From Brachypterus glaber (taxonomy: Eukaryota; Arthropoda; Insecta; Coleoptera; Kateretidae), in the NCBI GenBank assembly GCA_958510825.1, contig OY294052.1, positions 7,461,816-7,525,815 on the forward strand: 64,000 bases of DNA, given 5' to 3'. Position 1 is the stretch's first letter, and each line of letters starts with the position of its first letter. The notes beneath the pieces were generated by a model that saw nothing but the letters and a program-made list of their open reading frames with translations, had not been told where the DNA came from and did no database searches. The translations under genes were made by a program, and so were the position numbers. Shown piece by piece: positions 1-11,553 of the stretch.

Positions 1-1484
1 TTTAACACTATATTCAAAATAAAACTATAAAGACACGCAGATACCATAAACAACAATTATTCGATTTCATAACAAAATGACAGAGTGCAGCGTTGTCGGA
101 CCTCCTACCCATGTAAATTTACGTTTGCTTGCATTTAAACGGTTTGAATGTAAATTTATGCTGTCTTTGAGTGTTCTTATTAAAATTTGTAGCAAAATAT
201 TGGAAATTTATTGGTTTTTATAATTAAAAATTATACACTTGAAATATTGTTGGCAACGTAGAACCGCCATTTTTACCGTTTATATGTCAATTTTCTATCT
301 ATTGTTATTACGCAGCGCAGAACCCTGCGCAAACGTTTATTTTCTCTATATATTGTCTACCTATGTGGGTTTTTGTCGTCCATAAATTTTGGGGGTAATT
401 TGAAGCGCAGAATTAAATTCTGTAAAAACAGTATTGGGCCGTTTTCGAGATAATCATACTTTTTGTTTGTTTTCGTATGTACAGTCACCAAAAGGTCTGA
501 TAAGACTTGTTATTTTTTTAATGGCCATTTGTGTATATTTTTTAAATGAGGGTATACCCTCGTTCAAAAATTCAAAAAACGGGTAATTTTGGAAGTTGTA
601 AGTTAAGTTTAATAATTTTATTTTTCACCACTGGAATTCGCCCAAATAAATATATAAGTTATAACTTATTCTGGAATCTAAAAAATAACATCCTACTGCC
701 GTCCAAGCAATAAGGTTGTATCTGACAATATGTGTTTTCCATTTATTAGTATCGTTGCACCTTACTTCAACTCTTATCCTACGAAAAAAAGTCATATACT
801 ACATATTGAGAAATTTGTTCATATTATTATTTTATTATATCTGCTAAATTCGGCCATTGATAAATAGAAAATATAGATTATCTCAAAATAGCAAAAAAAC
901 TGCTGCCAACAAAATAATACTTTCCCCTGTAGGCCTAGCTTCATTAAAACAAAAAAAAATCACACAGAAGAAATAATAAAGACCCATGAAAGCTGGCTAA
1001 TGTCAAACAGACAAGGTCAATAACCATAACTGAACCGAATAATTTTTTTTTTTTTTGGAAAACGAAAAAATAAAAAAAAAATGTTTCTACCCCATTTTAA
1101 TCCCACCCCGATTTGTACCAAAAACGATCACAGCCTAGAACTTTGGAGAATCAACCTACGGTTCAAAGTATTTGGCACAAAGCGTTCTCGAGTTATCGTT
1201 GTCACAGGTTTCCCGGACAGACCGACAGACAGATTTTTTTTGGATTAAAACGCCGGGAAACGTAAAAAAGCAAAAAAACATTTTAATTTTGTTTTTACTA
1301 ACGCATGACTTTCTTTGAGGAAATTCAAATGCAAATACGACCTTCTTGATGAGCCGGGTAGTGTAGGAACACCCGAAATAAAATCGATTTCTTAAAAGCA
1401 AGCCAGACGAGTATATGGCGGGTAAGATATTGAGTAAATAACTGATATGTTTGTGTATACGTTGTAGAAACATCAATATGTATA
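1..1484. other. AT-rich stretch, nothing recognised
   Basis: No supported gene is present. The 117-codon minus-strand frame at 1156-1509 shows no domain and lies partly in a dispersed repeat containing GACCGACAGACAG at about 1220. Other members with similar GACGGACAGAC runs are near 8700, 43460 and 63025. Confidence 0.5.
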
Positions 1485-1690
1485 CAGGGTTATTCAGAAA
1501 TAGGGTCATTAATTTTAAGGGGTGATTCTACAAAGAAAAATATGCAAAAAAGTTCCTATAAACATATGTCCAAAAATGCTTCGTAAGGGAGCTAGGCCCC
1601 TTTGAAAGTGGCTAAAAAAGTTGGTTTTTATTTAATAACTCAGGAACACTTTTAGATATAGCAACGAGGTTTTGCTTATCTTCTTATGTT
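1485..1690 (+). repeat. dispersed repeat, mariner-like terminal fragment (CAGGGTTATTCAG)
   Basis: This starts CAGGGTTATTCAGAAATAGG after a TA and continues with GGTGATTCTACA, then CCTATAAACATATGTCC, GGGAGCTA and ACGAGGTTTTGC. Related blocks occur at 3300-3445, 13646-13830 and, inverted, 59560-59672. The first 25 bases match the ends of the TA-flanked element at 29753-30343, so the family is probably a non-autonomous Tc1/mariner-type transposon. Confidence 0.6.
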
Positions 1691-2484
1691 ATCTTCATGT
1701 ACTTATTTTAACCAGGGGTGTGTGAAATGGGGGGGTCTTATCAGTTTTTTGTCCCAAAGTTTTTTCTGTGTGGCTTTTTTGTGATTTTCTTTTTGGAATA
1801 TGATTCCTCAGATCAAAATGCCTAAAAAGGTGCTCTTGTCGTGATACTGTGGGATTAAGCGTTTCCGAGAAAAATTTATTTGTAGGTGAAATGTCAGGGT
1901 TCTAGGGCGAAAAATTAAATTAAACCTTGAAAACCAAAATTTCAATGGTGCAGGGTGAATGTACATCAAAAACAAAGAAAAAAATTTCATATACAGGTAC
2001 TTCCAAAAATCAATCCTAAGGGAGCTATGGTGTCCTAAAAATGCATATAGAAACTTGTTTTCTTACTTTTTGATATAGAATAACTCTGTATTATTGAAAT
2101 TTTGGTTTTCAACATTTTAGTATTTCATTTTTCGTCCTCAAACCGGTTTTCTCGAAAACGGTTAATCCTACAGTATTACAACAAAAGTACCTTTTTTATG
2201 TATTTTTACATTTAAAATCACTAATAAATCTAGCTATCTATAAAACTAAACAGCCGAAACACAAACGTCCACATTTAACATAGAGTTAAAGGAAAAAATC
2301 ACTTGTCAGAAAAAAAAAAAAATTCCGAAGGGTTTTCAAGTTATTTTTTAAGTAAATTGGTTTTTATGTGCTTACATAAATGTGTTTACATTTTACCCAT
2401 GCTTTGATCAAGCTTACAATAATTAGGGCAATTTTCTGAAGGATATTGCAGCCTCATATGAAAAGCATGGGGAACAAGGTACAT

Positions 2485-2800
2485 ATTATTGGGGGTTTTA
2501 ACGTCGCTAAAACTGAATCTTAGATATTTTTTTCTAAATCCACCCCCTAAGGTACTTTTTTTTCCTGAAAATTGGTATATTGGGGGTTTTTGAGGTCGAT
2601 AAAACTGAATCTTGGAATACAAATTTTCTAAATCCTCTAAGAGGCGGGGGTAATTTTCGTGAAAGTTTGTATATTGATGTTTTTGAGGTTGCTGAAAGTG
2701 AATCTGATAATAAAAATGATCTAACTTCACCCCTGCGGGAGGGTGCAATAATATATAAATATTTTTCACAATATTTTTGTGAAAAGTGATTCTAATAATA
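2485..2800 (+). repeat. degenerate tandem repeat, about 92-bp unit
   Basis: Three diverged units start near 2488, 2579 and 2672 with ATTGGGGGTTTT or similar, followed by GTCGATAAAACTGAATCT and a C/G-rich tract. The open frames at 2386-2769 and 2580-2789 arise from this repetition and are not considered genes. Sequence after it (about 2860-2960) is related to 63060-63150. Confidence 0.55.
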
Positions 2801-3299
2801 AAAAATATCTACGCCCGGGGGTATAAAAATGGGAAAGCTTTTTTTACTGGGCCGCCGTATATTTTTTTATGAAACCCATTTGTATCCAAGAAATTTTTTG
2901 TCTAGGACGTTTTTTGGCGATTTTGGAAAATTCTAAACTACCGTATTCACGCACCAAAATAGCTGATTTCCTTATAACAAGATAAATGCGGCTCATGTCC
3001 CTTGTTTCCCCGAGCCCTTGATATGTTCATGTCTTTTGATATTTAGGTCAGCTATTAGTGGTTTACTTCTCTGATAGGTACATTAGGTTGGAACTGGAAC
3101 GGTGGTAAATGGGCAAAAAGAACAATTCAGTGCAAACGTCAACTCTTTATTAAGTATCTACTGAAATCGTGTTTTTAGGTATTACATTCGTTCGTTATTT
3201 TTCATATAACATTTACCATTTTCAAAAAAAAAAAGTTGAAACGAATATCCTTTTCAGGCATAAAAATAAATACACGTTGGTTTTAGTCGTTTGGGGCAT

Positions 3300-3445
3300 T
3301 AAATAAAGGGAATGATTCTACTTCACAAGATATGCAAACCAACATAGGAACATCGGCCCAAAAACAAGCCCTAAGAGAGTACTACAAATAAGGTTTTAAT
3401 TAATAACTCTCGTACCTTTTGACCTAGAGCGACGAGGTTTTGCAT
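3300..3445 (+). repeat. fragment of the 1485-type repeat
   Basis: It shares GATTCTAC, a CCAAAAACAAGCCCTAAG-like segment, TAATAACTC and CGACGAGGTTTTGCATGT in the same order as 1485-1690 and 13646-13830. Terminal bases are lost. Confidence 0.5.
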
Positions 3446-3599
3446 GTACCGACCGTTTGAAAGTAAACAAAACGTATGAAACAAAGATCCAGGCTGACAT
3501 GTGTTTTTTTAATAAAATACAGAGCGTCGGACGGGCCGAATTCTCACGTCAGCCTTGATCTGATCGTTCTATCTTCGTTTTCACTGTTTTGTATGAGGG

Positions 3600-3775
3600 G
3601 TTTATTTATTGGACAATCCTTGTACACCTATCCAACAATCTTCTACAATCCTTGACAATTCCCTTATCTAAAATCATCTAAAATCATCTAAAATCCTCCA
3701 CAATCCTCCAAAATCATCTAAAATCTTCCACAATCATCTAAAATCATCCCACAATCCTTAACAATCTTCATTAAA
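3600..3775 (+). repeat. minisatellite, ~10-bp unit (AAAATCATCT / ACAATCCTCC)
   Basis: About 15 imperfect units of roughly 10 bp are visible, most regular between 3665 and 3750. Spacers are not unique, so this is a simple tandem repeat rather than a CRISPR. Confidence 0.8.
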
Positions 3776-4358
3776 ATTTTGTATAATCTGAAATGCACGG
3801 TATACTAGTAATAAGGGCAATTAGATTATGTTAATTTTTTTAAATCTATCCAGAGGCGTGCCTAAGACGGGCTTAACACATTTTTGCCCTAAACTTTTTT
3901 TTGTTTATTTTTTTTTTGTAAAAAATATGGATTTCTTAAGTAAAATTTAACCGGTGATAACACCACATCACGTCCACATATGTATATGTGAATTGCTCTT
4001 CTGGTCTAATATTATCTCGGGCAGTTGCAGTAACGTGCTATACGAGCACCTTAATCAAAATCTGTTTACCGCTGTACTGCATTTTGCATCTGCTTTAGCT
4101 ATGAATATACCATGAATATACATCGTACAAGTCAGGCGTGAAGCTGAACAATAACATCCTAAATAAATAGGCCAGAATAATATACACCCAACCCTCTTCA
4201 AATAAAATAAATAATGTATTTACTGTAAAGTGACTTTTGATACCGAAGTCTGAAAGAGCATGAAATATAATTTTGTGCGCCTCTTTGAGATACATGCACT
4301 CTAAAGAATTCTATTTCTGATATTGAAATATATTTAGAGTAGATTATAGATTTCAAAT

Positions 4359-4750
4359 AAACTGCCGGAATTAATAAAAAACACAAATAATATGAATACA
4401 TTCAAAAAGGATTTGAGAAATATGCTCGAAAGAAAGGCATATTATACATTAGAAGAATTCTTTAAAGATAAGCCCTAAGCCATTTAATTTGAATATGAAT
4501 GTTTTTAAAATGCACTTAAATGTTTTTATATGTATTTAAATATTTTTAAATGTATTTACTAAATGTTTTTGAATGTATCTATCGATTTGTTCAAATTTTA
4601 ACTTCTTGTTAAATTAATTTAAATTGTAATTTTTTTTGTTAAATTATTTTTTATCTTTTTGTTCTTAGTTATTGTGTAAGATTGACGTATGTAATATACA
4701 TTTATTTGTATCAGACTACAATAAATAAATTCTATTCTATTCTATTCTAT
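4359..4750 (+). mobile_element. non-LTR retrotransposon 3' end with (ATTCT)n tail
   Basis: A 39-codon frame ending at 4478 reads KLPELIKN...NTFKKDLRNML then ERKAYYTLEEFF. This LPxxI-x(n)-FKxxLKxxL-x-xxYYSxxEF pattern is the usual C-terminus of jockey/CR1-type LINE ORF2 proteins. An AT-rich 3' UTR follows, with AATAAATAA and four to five TTCTA units at 4728-4750. The 5' part is lost or too decayed to read upstream of about 4340. This is a dead 5'-truncated copy. Confidence 0.7.
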
Positions 4751-4859
4751 ATTTATATCATTTTTATTAAATATTAAAATGTACTCGGAATCTTGGATAT
4801 TTTAATTTTATATTTTCTATGCTCAGAAACGCTCAGTACGGATTTTATCGATATTATAC

Positions 4860-5074
4860 TATGGTCTGTTTTTTCAAGCAAGAGAGTAAATTAAAAATCG
4901 CACAGTGAATATTTTTAAAACAGATTCGAATATTGGATGTGCGAATATACTGCGTAGTTTATTTTACAAAACATAACTATATTCTATACACAAACATATA
5001 CTATTCAGACCTGTTGTAAAAATATTTACTGTGCGATTTTTAATTTACTCTCTTGCTTGATGAAACAGACCATA
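4860..5074. repeat. palindromic MITE-like element, ~63-bp arms
   Basis: The left arm (4860-4924) and right arm (5011-5074) are reverse complements with few mismatches and include TATGGTCTGT at the ends and AGCAAGAGAGTAAATTAAAA inside. The spacer is about 86 bp. No coding potential. Confidence 0.75.
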
Positions 5075-5129
5075 ATGAAAAATTTTAGTAATATTAATAA
5101 ACTCGTATAAGTATATATACTTATATATA

Positions 5130-5385
5130 CAGTGCGGTCCAAAAGTCCCCCCCCCCTCTTTTAACTTTTGAACGAGTTGAGATATCGACTTCAAATTTAG
5201 AACTCTTAAATAAGACAACTTAAACTATATTTTAGCATATATTTGATATTTTCAGCTCTTAAAATGTGGACAGGGGGGCATGGGGGGACATTTTTTTAAA
5301 TGGAAAGGGGGGTTGTGTGATATATCATTTTAAAGCTTATAAAATTCTCTATAAGATAGTTTAAGTTGTCTTATTTAAGATGGTT
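5130..5385 (+). mobile_element. CAGTGCGG family, truncated copy
   Basis: It begins TA|CAGTGCGGTCCAAAAGT and follows the first third of the 700-bp family (GAGATATCGACTTCAAATTT, TAAGACAACTTAAACTAT). It loses homology near 5385, after a short TTTAAGTTGTCTTATTTAAG segment, so the interior and right terminus are missing. Confidence 0.75.
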
Positions 5386-5797
5386 TTCGCAGAATTTGAT
5401 TATCTCTTTAAGTTTTCGAGAAAATCGTTGGGTAAATAGAGTTCGGACACCCGGTATATATAATGGAATGCGTAGCATTACATATCTTCAAGGCTTGTTT
5501 TTATTAGGCTTTCTAAGCAATGTTCAATGGCACGTGTTTCCTAAATGCCGCCACAATATCTAAAAATATACCAAAACGTGTATTTTTAGATACTATAGTA
5601 TACTATCACTACCTACTCTATGCGTCAATTATTAATTATAAGGATGTACACGGTATATTAAATAGAAAACAGTCAAAACACAAATACAATACCTACAATT
5701 AACTATATTGTTTTTGGTAATTTTTATTGTGTCAGATTAATAATTATAAAATAATAATTTTAATTTGATCTTTGCGAGGTACATATTACTTTCTAAT

Positions 5798-6083
5798 TCT
5801 ATAGTATATTCAACTTCAAGATTCAGTAAAAATAAATAAAAGAATCGCGCAAGCGGCAGCTGGCGCGTGGTTTCATTGGTTAAAACACTCGAATGTTGCG
5901 AGAGTAGAGATGTAGAAAATTAAACAGTTCAGTACGTGAGCCCTTGCGATGAACCGTACAATGCATTGCAATGGACCGTTATATAGAAATATTTTGTTTT
6001 GAGTCCCACCCTGTCACTAAATCCGTTGTTGTCACGTGCGTTTGTTTACACTTACTTCATTTTGAAGTTGAATATACTATAGT
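5798..6083. repeat. MITE-like element with 21-bp terminal inverted repeats
   Basis: CTATAGTATATTCAACTTCA at 5799 is mirrored by TGAAGTTGAATATACTATAG ending 6082. The interior is about 240 bp and includes a GC-rich patch (GCGCAAGCGGCAGCTGGCGC). The frame at 5971-6189 runs through its right end and is not supported as a gene. Confidence 0.6.
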
Positions 6084-6406
6084 AAATAAATTTAATAAAA
6101 AAATAAAAATTTATGACAAACTTTCTATGCAATTTTTTGAGAGATGTTTTAAATTAATCTTCGTTGTTGTATTATCAATGAACATTTGACACTTACAAAA
6201 TGCGTATTGTATTCCTACGTAATTAATCAAGTAATGTGTCTGCAGAACAGATTTGTTAATGGAAAGGACTCCATTATTAAGATTATTTTGTCACATAATA
6301 CTTTTTGTGTCGTTAATGTTGGCTACAATGATCTATTTCATGAGATACTTCACATCGCATTCTTTTATTTTTGTTCTTTATTACAATAAAATCTGACTTT
6401 CATTAA

Positions 6407-6541
6407 GGGCCACTTGCACCAACTTTTGGTCTTGGATTATCTCAGCTAAACCGAGTTTAAGTTAGAAATGTTGCGTTCTGATTGGTCGGCCGTCAACTTA
6501 ATCCAAGTTTAAAGTTAAATCATCATTGGTGCAAGTGGCCC
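6407..6541. mobile_element. Harbinger/Tourist-like MITE, TAA target duplication
   Basis: The ends are GGGCCACTTGCACCAA and TTGGTGCAAGTGGCCC, flanked by TAA (6404-6406) and TAA (6542-6544). A 3-bp TWA duplication and GG-starting inverted repeats fit PIF/Harbinger-derived MITEs. The 135-bp element is non-coding. Confidence 0.75.
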
Positions 6542-7187
6542 TAAAAGAAAAGCTCAACGATATTTCAATCGTTTAATATTAAACTGTCACTGAGCGCCAT
6601 CTAGCGAAAATTAATGATTTAAATAGAAGCCAGTAACCTAATTCTTACAAAAGTCGGTCCAGGCGTGGAAAACACTGGGATAAGAAATCATTTACTTCTC
6701 AAATTTTATTAATTACATTTACAGTTGTGGATAAAATGTCTTAATTTGTTTTTAGATTTATTTCATCCGTGAAAGTTTAATAAATTTGTTTACAATTATA
6801 TGATATCATGAATTTATTTTTCCTAAATTAGAATAGTTCATAACAATAATCTTTTGATTTGCCAAAACTTTGTTTCAGTTGTTTTATTGCGCAATTTAAC
6901 TTCTAAATGGTAGGTTTTAAGATATTACAAAATAAATTTAAGATTCCAAAAAGTATATTGTTTTCATTATGAAACATAAAAGAGGAAAATGAACTAAATC
7001 TGCAGTAGCTTTTGTAATAAAAATGAGTCAATTTATCACGTTATAAACGAACTGCAGGAATTCATAATAAAACGTTATTTTTATGATAAAAACTTAATAA
7101 CTATAACAATACAATATTATCAGATAAGCCGAGGCACTAAAACACTTGACTACGAAAAAATGCACCAGCCGAAACCAAAAATACATA

Positions 7188-7888
7188 CAGAGCGGTCCAA
7201 AAGTCACCCCCCTCCCCTCTTAACTTTTGAACCAGTTGAGATATCGACTTCAAATTTGGAACTTTATAATAAGACAACTTAATCTATCTTTAAGCATATA
7301 TTTAATACTTTCAGCTCTTAAAATGTGGGCATGGGGGCACATTTTTTTAAATGGAAAGGGGGTCGTGTAATACATCATTTTAAAGCTTATAAAATTCTTC
7401 ATTTAACTCCATATTTTTAAATTAAAAAAAAAATTGGGTTTAAAATGGGGTTGAAAATGGGTATTAATGTCAAAATTCCTCTAAAAAAAACAAATAATTT
7501 TTTTAAAATGCCTAATTTCATCATAAAAAAATATCAATTATACTTTTAAACTAATCTTAATTGACATAAATAAAAATTTATAAAAAAAACTTAAAAAATC
7601 GAATGTTTTAGCACAAAAAATTGAAAAATCAAAACCTTAAAAAACCTTTTTAAAAAATTTAAAAATGTTAGTTTAAATAGAGAATTTTATAAGCTTTAAA
7701 ATGATGTATCATACGAACCCCTTTTCATTTAAAAAAATGTCCCCCCATGCCCCCCTGTCCACATTTTAGGAGCCGAAAATATCAAATATATGCTAAAAGA
7801 TAGTTTAAGTTGTCTTATTTAAGAGTTCTAAATTTGAAGTCGATATCTCAAAAGTTAAAAGGGGGGGGGTGACTTTTGGACCGCACTG
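7188..7888. mobile_element. CAGTGCGG family, full-length 701-bp copy
   Basis: It is flanked by TA on both sides. The ends are CAGAGCGGTCCAAAAGTC and its inverse (GACTTTTGGACCGCACTG). The arms form a long imperfect palindrome (GATATCGACTTCAAATTT; TTTAAATGGAAAGGGG; AAAATGATGTATC). TA duplication and CAGT ends suggest a non-autonomous Tc1/mariner-type element. It has no transposase frame. Sister copies are at 24642, 50787 and 59763. Confidence 0.85.
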
Positions 7889-9200
7889 TATATATGATAT
7901 ATAAAGAACCAAAAAAAAATATTGGACATTGAACTAATTGCAGTGATGTTAACCTGCTAATTACTTGAATAATGAGCATACTTTTTGGTACCGTTTGTTA
8001 CACGTTTATACCCACGCTTAATCATTAATACACGCTGGGTATGCTACATTAGTGCAACTTAAAATATAATTGATTAAATGCATGGTCATTATTGAATTTA
8101 CTGGTCAAAATTAAAAAGTCGTTAATATTGATAATAGTAAATTTTGTTGACCACAATTTTATTTATTAACACATAATAATATCATGTGGGTGTGAAATTT
8201 TATTTTATCTGTTAATTGGATTTAGTTGGGTAAAATGGAATTAATTGGTAATAGTAACGGTACCCTTTAACCCATCAGGGACTACCGTCTAAATATACAG
8301 ATTACAGGTTTCGTAAGGAGTGTTTTAAAATGCACGTAGTTTCCAGTTTGTTCATTTATGGCTTAGCACTCGGCTTAGCATATGCAGAAATTATGGTTTT
8401 TATTGTATTTTGCATAATATGATATTATCATCCAGTTTACCATGGTACTTTGCTATCATCTACAACAGGAAATTGGGTTAAATACGGTATTTAGGTGTAA
8501 GCGCTAGGACTTTTAAAAGGATTAGATATCTTTTGGAGAAAAGATAAGATAAAATTTTTCGCTTACCATGTGGTTGTTTTCTTCCTTTCTGGGGTACCCC
8601 GTACATCTTCTACTGCTTCCCGCTACCAAACGGTGCTTGTATACCAAATTTCAAGTAAATCGAATAAACGATTCGTCAGTTATCGTAGAGGATTACCGAC
8701 AGACAGACAGACATTATTTTATAAAATGGTCTTAATCGTCTTGAGGAACTTTAACATGGATATATTCGTCATTTTCTATGTTTTGATTTTTCGTTCAGAA
8801 TCGACATTACAATAGGAGAAGTCCGACAATATTTTGTGTATGTGTGATTGTTAACTTCAAATTTCTAATAATTTTTTTATTTTGTTCGATTTATTGTTAA
8901 TTAAAGCCAATTAGGTATATAATTATAAAACGTATTTTTAAAATTTACCTTGATTAACTTTCTTTTGCCAAGTTAAAACCAATAATTTAAAGACTAATAA
9001 TAATAATAATAATAATAATTTTGAGTCATTTTATATAAAATATTACTATATTGTATTTTAAACACTGAAAAACGATCTGGTTGTAGCAACCTAATCAATA
9101 CTTAAATATAGACGAACCATTTTTTTTGGTTGCTGCAACCAAAAAGCTTGTTTATTTAAAAATTGATCTGATTGCCCCAAAAAGTATTTTTAATATAAAA
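7889..9200. other. AT-rich stretch; microsatellite, no gene
   Basis: There is an (ATA)n run at about 8997-9020. The 81-codon frame at 8570-8815 overlaps a dispersed repeat (ACCAAATTTCAAG...GACAGACAGACAG) seen in diverged form elsewhere and shows no domain. Confidence 0.5.
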
Positions 9201-9202
9201 AA

Positions 9203-9286
9203 TTATTTATTTATTTATTTAAAGTTATTAGAGTCGTGGAGAGCCCGAAATAAGCTTTATGATTGTGCTAGGGGCTCCCCACTAAT
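9203..9286 (-). repeat. retroelement 3' end with (TAAA)n tail
   Basis: On the minus strand it reads GGGGAGCCCCTAGCACAATC, then GCTTATTTCGGGCTCTCCA, then an AAATAAATAAATAAAT tail. The same block occurs on the plus strand at 37091-37177. It is probably a LINE or SINE 3' end; the class is unclear. Confidence 0.55.
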
Positions 9287-9447
9287 TTTGATATCAAATT
9301 AAGGCAAAATAGAATTTTTATAATATTCACATCAAATTTTGATACAAGTTTTCAAGTTCTTTGGTGTTTTCTCACACTTCTTTACTTTGTACATTGAGCT
9401 CATATTATTCTTTTTATTTTTCGGACCATTTACAATTATTTAACTTG

Positions 9448-9852
9448 AATGGCGATTTCTCCCGTTAGATTAGACAGGGACAAAAGTTCTACCCAAAAAG
9501 GATAGAAGACATACATACACTCCCACTTCCACCCAACCAAACAAATTCTGTATTTGTTCTTTGTTGAACAAATACAATATTTACTTAGCCGGGCGAAAAG
9601 TGTAACTATATAAAAGAAATTACTGGCGCCATCTAAATTTTAGTAGAATTATCTTATTCTACAGATTCACATTAGCTATGTTCGTTCGTGCCGCTCACTG
9701 CTACACTTTCCGGCCAACCAAATAAATACTGTATTTGTTGTATGAAAAACAAATACAGTATTTATTTGGTTGGCTGGAAAGTGTAGCACAAATGAGATAG
9801 AGATAGGGTAGACGTATTTTGTTTCATAATTCTAGTTGTAGAGAGCTCCATT
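9448..9852 (+). mobile_element. 405-bp double-hairpin MITE, copy 1
   Basis: It runs from AATGGCGATTTCTCCCGTTA to GTAGAGAGCTCCATT. It contains two hairpins: an imperfect one at 9523-9601 and a 40-bp stem with one mismatch and an 8-nt loop at 9700-9787. Both share the core CAAATAAATACTGTATTTG or a variant. Other copies: 10597-10998 (inverted), 24161-24574, 45730-46135 (inverted). No coding sequence. Ends are only imperfectly inverted (AATGG.GAT.TCT), so the superfamily is not assigned. Confidence 0.85.
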
Positions 9853-10596
9853 AGGTACTAAAAATTTGGATTTTGTACCAAATAATATAAATTATAATTG
9901 ACACAATGCCATGTCAAACAAGTGCTTAAAATTAGATTTTTTCCCCTTTTTTAGGGACCTGGGTAGGGGCCATCGTTTTAGTGTATCGCTCTTCTATCTG
10001 GAAAAGTTTTAATTAGGTTAAAAGAATTCCGTTTATTGAATAGTCATTTCTATCCCTTGGGCTTTCTGTTTTCCGGCAAAATAATACATTTTACTATAAT
10101 TTTTCCTTCAAGAAACCCCAATAAAACTTTATGTTGGTTCCGGACAACACTAACAACTTTACAAACAAACATATTGTTTACATCGGCACTTGGTGCTACT
10201 AAGAGTGCCGATTGTACTGCGCGGAGTTTATATTGCCTTCGTCTAAATGAAAATTTTACATGCCGGACCAAAGAAAAAATTTCAATAATTTATCTTGCAC
10301 TAATAGTACACGGAAAGAAATTAGTGGGCTCTGCGCTATACATTATAAGATATTTGGTAACAGTGGCAAATTATAGTGATTTAAGCTATAGATTATAAGG
10401 GACACAATAACTAATAATGTTAAAAATAAATTGGAAACGATTATATATATTACAGACACGATTATATTTATTACAGGCATTATTATAAATTTACAGAAAT
10501 TTTATTATATTATTAAAATTATTAGCACGGACAATAATTAAATCTATTTAAGCTATAAATGCCATACTATTTGTTATATTTTATTATTCACTAAAC
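9853..10596. other. unique spacer between inverted 405-bp elements
   Basis: This 744-bp stretch contains a 120-codon plus frame (10036-10398) and an antisense 73-codon frame, neither recognisable. It includes a 36-bp hairpin-forming block at 10179-10213 (ATCGGCAC...GTGCCGAT) that recurs inverted at 43579-43614. Confidence 0.5.
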
Positions 10597-10998
10597 AATG
10601 GAGCTCTCTACAACTAGAATTATGAAACAAAAGACGTCTACCCTATCTCTATCTCATTTGTGCTACACTTTCCAGCCAACCAAATAAATACTGTATTTGT
10701 TTTTCATACAACAAATACAGTATTTATTTGGTTGGCCGGAAAGTGTAGCAGTGAGAGGCACGTACGAACATAGCTAATGTGAATCTGTAGAATAAGATAA
10801 TTCTACTAAAATTTAGATGGCGCCAGTAATTTCTTTAATAATGCACTTTTCGCCCGGCCAAGTAAATATTGTATTTGTTCAACAAAGAACAAATACAGCA
10901 TTTGTTTGGTTGGGTGGAAGTGGGAGTGTATGTATGTCTTCTATCCTTTTTGGGTAGAACTTTTGTCCCTGTCTAATCTAATGGGAGAATTCTCAATT
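10597..10998 (-). mobile_element. 405-bp double-hairpin MITE, copy 2 (inverted)
   Basis: This is the reverse complement of copy 1, from AATGGAGCTCTCTACAAC to CTCAATT. It retains both hairpins, the strong one at about 10661-10748. The frame at 10906-11193 begins inside it and is not a gene. Confidence 0.85.
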
Positions 10999-11553
10999 AA
11001 AGTATTTCATATAATTTTTTACACTGACTGCCATAATTGTAAGATAAAGCCTTGTATTTATATAATAAGCGATTATAATTTGCTTGGTATGTGTGTTATA
11101 GCGCTCCTAGCTATAATTTTTTTTTCCGTGTATACTAATGTATTACTGCTGAATCTTTTAATACTATTATCAATCATATCTCGACTCATATAAAGTAGTT
11201 AGCTTATAGTTTTATGGGCAATTGTAGTTTTTATTACACATATAATAATTATTTCAACAATAAATATGCAAATTTCAATATTTTTTTACAGTTTTATTAT
11301 TATCTAGCCATATAAAATTATTTATTTAATTGGGCGATAAATTTTATAGTAATTCAATCATTGAAATTAATAAATTATTATTTCAAATTTCAAAATCATA
11401 ATTTTATTATCAGATTTATACAAATTAATTTATCAAATTTATTTTTTTTTCACTTTACATATTTTGACCAGAAATTTAAACTATTAGCGTAACCATTTAT
11501 TTGAAACAGTGACGGATTGGGGAAAGGAAGACACTTAAGCTCATGAGGAAACA

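Noticed and set aside
2386..2789. antisense pair of genes (127 and 69 codons)
   Set aside because: Both follow a degenerate ~92-bp tandem repeat, which explains the open frames and internal similarity.
3600..3775. CRISPR-like array
   Set aside because: Units are about 10 bp with no unique spacers; this is a minisatellite in eukaryotic DNA.
10036..10398. 120-codon plus-strand gene between the 405-bp MITEs
   Set aside because: Composition looks random, an antisense frame is equally open, and no domain or splice context was seen.
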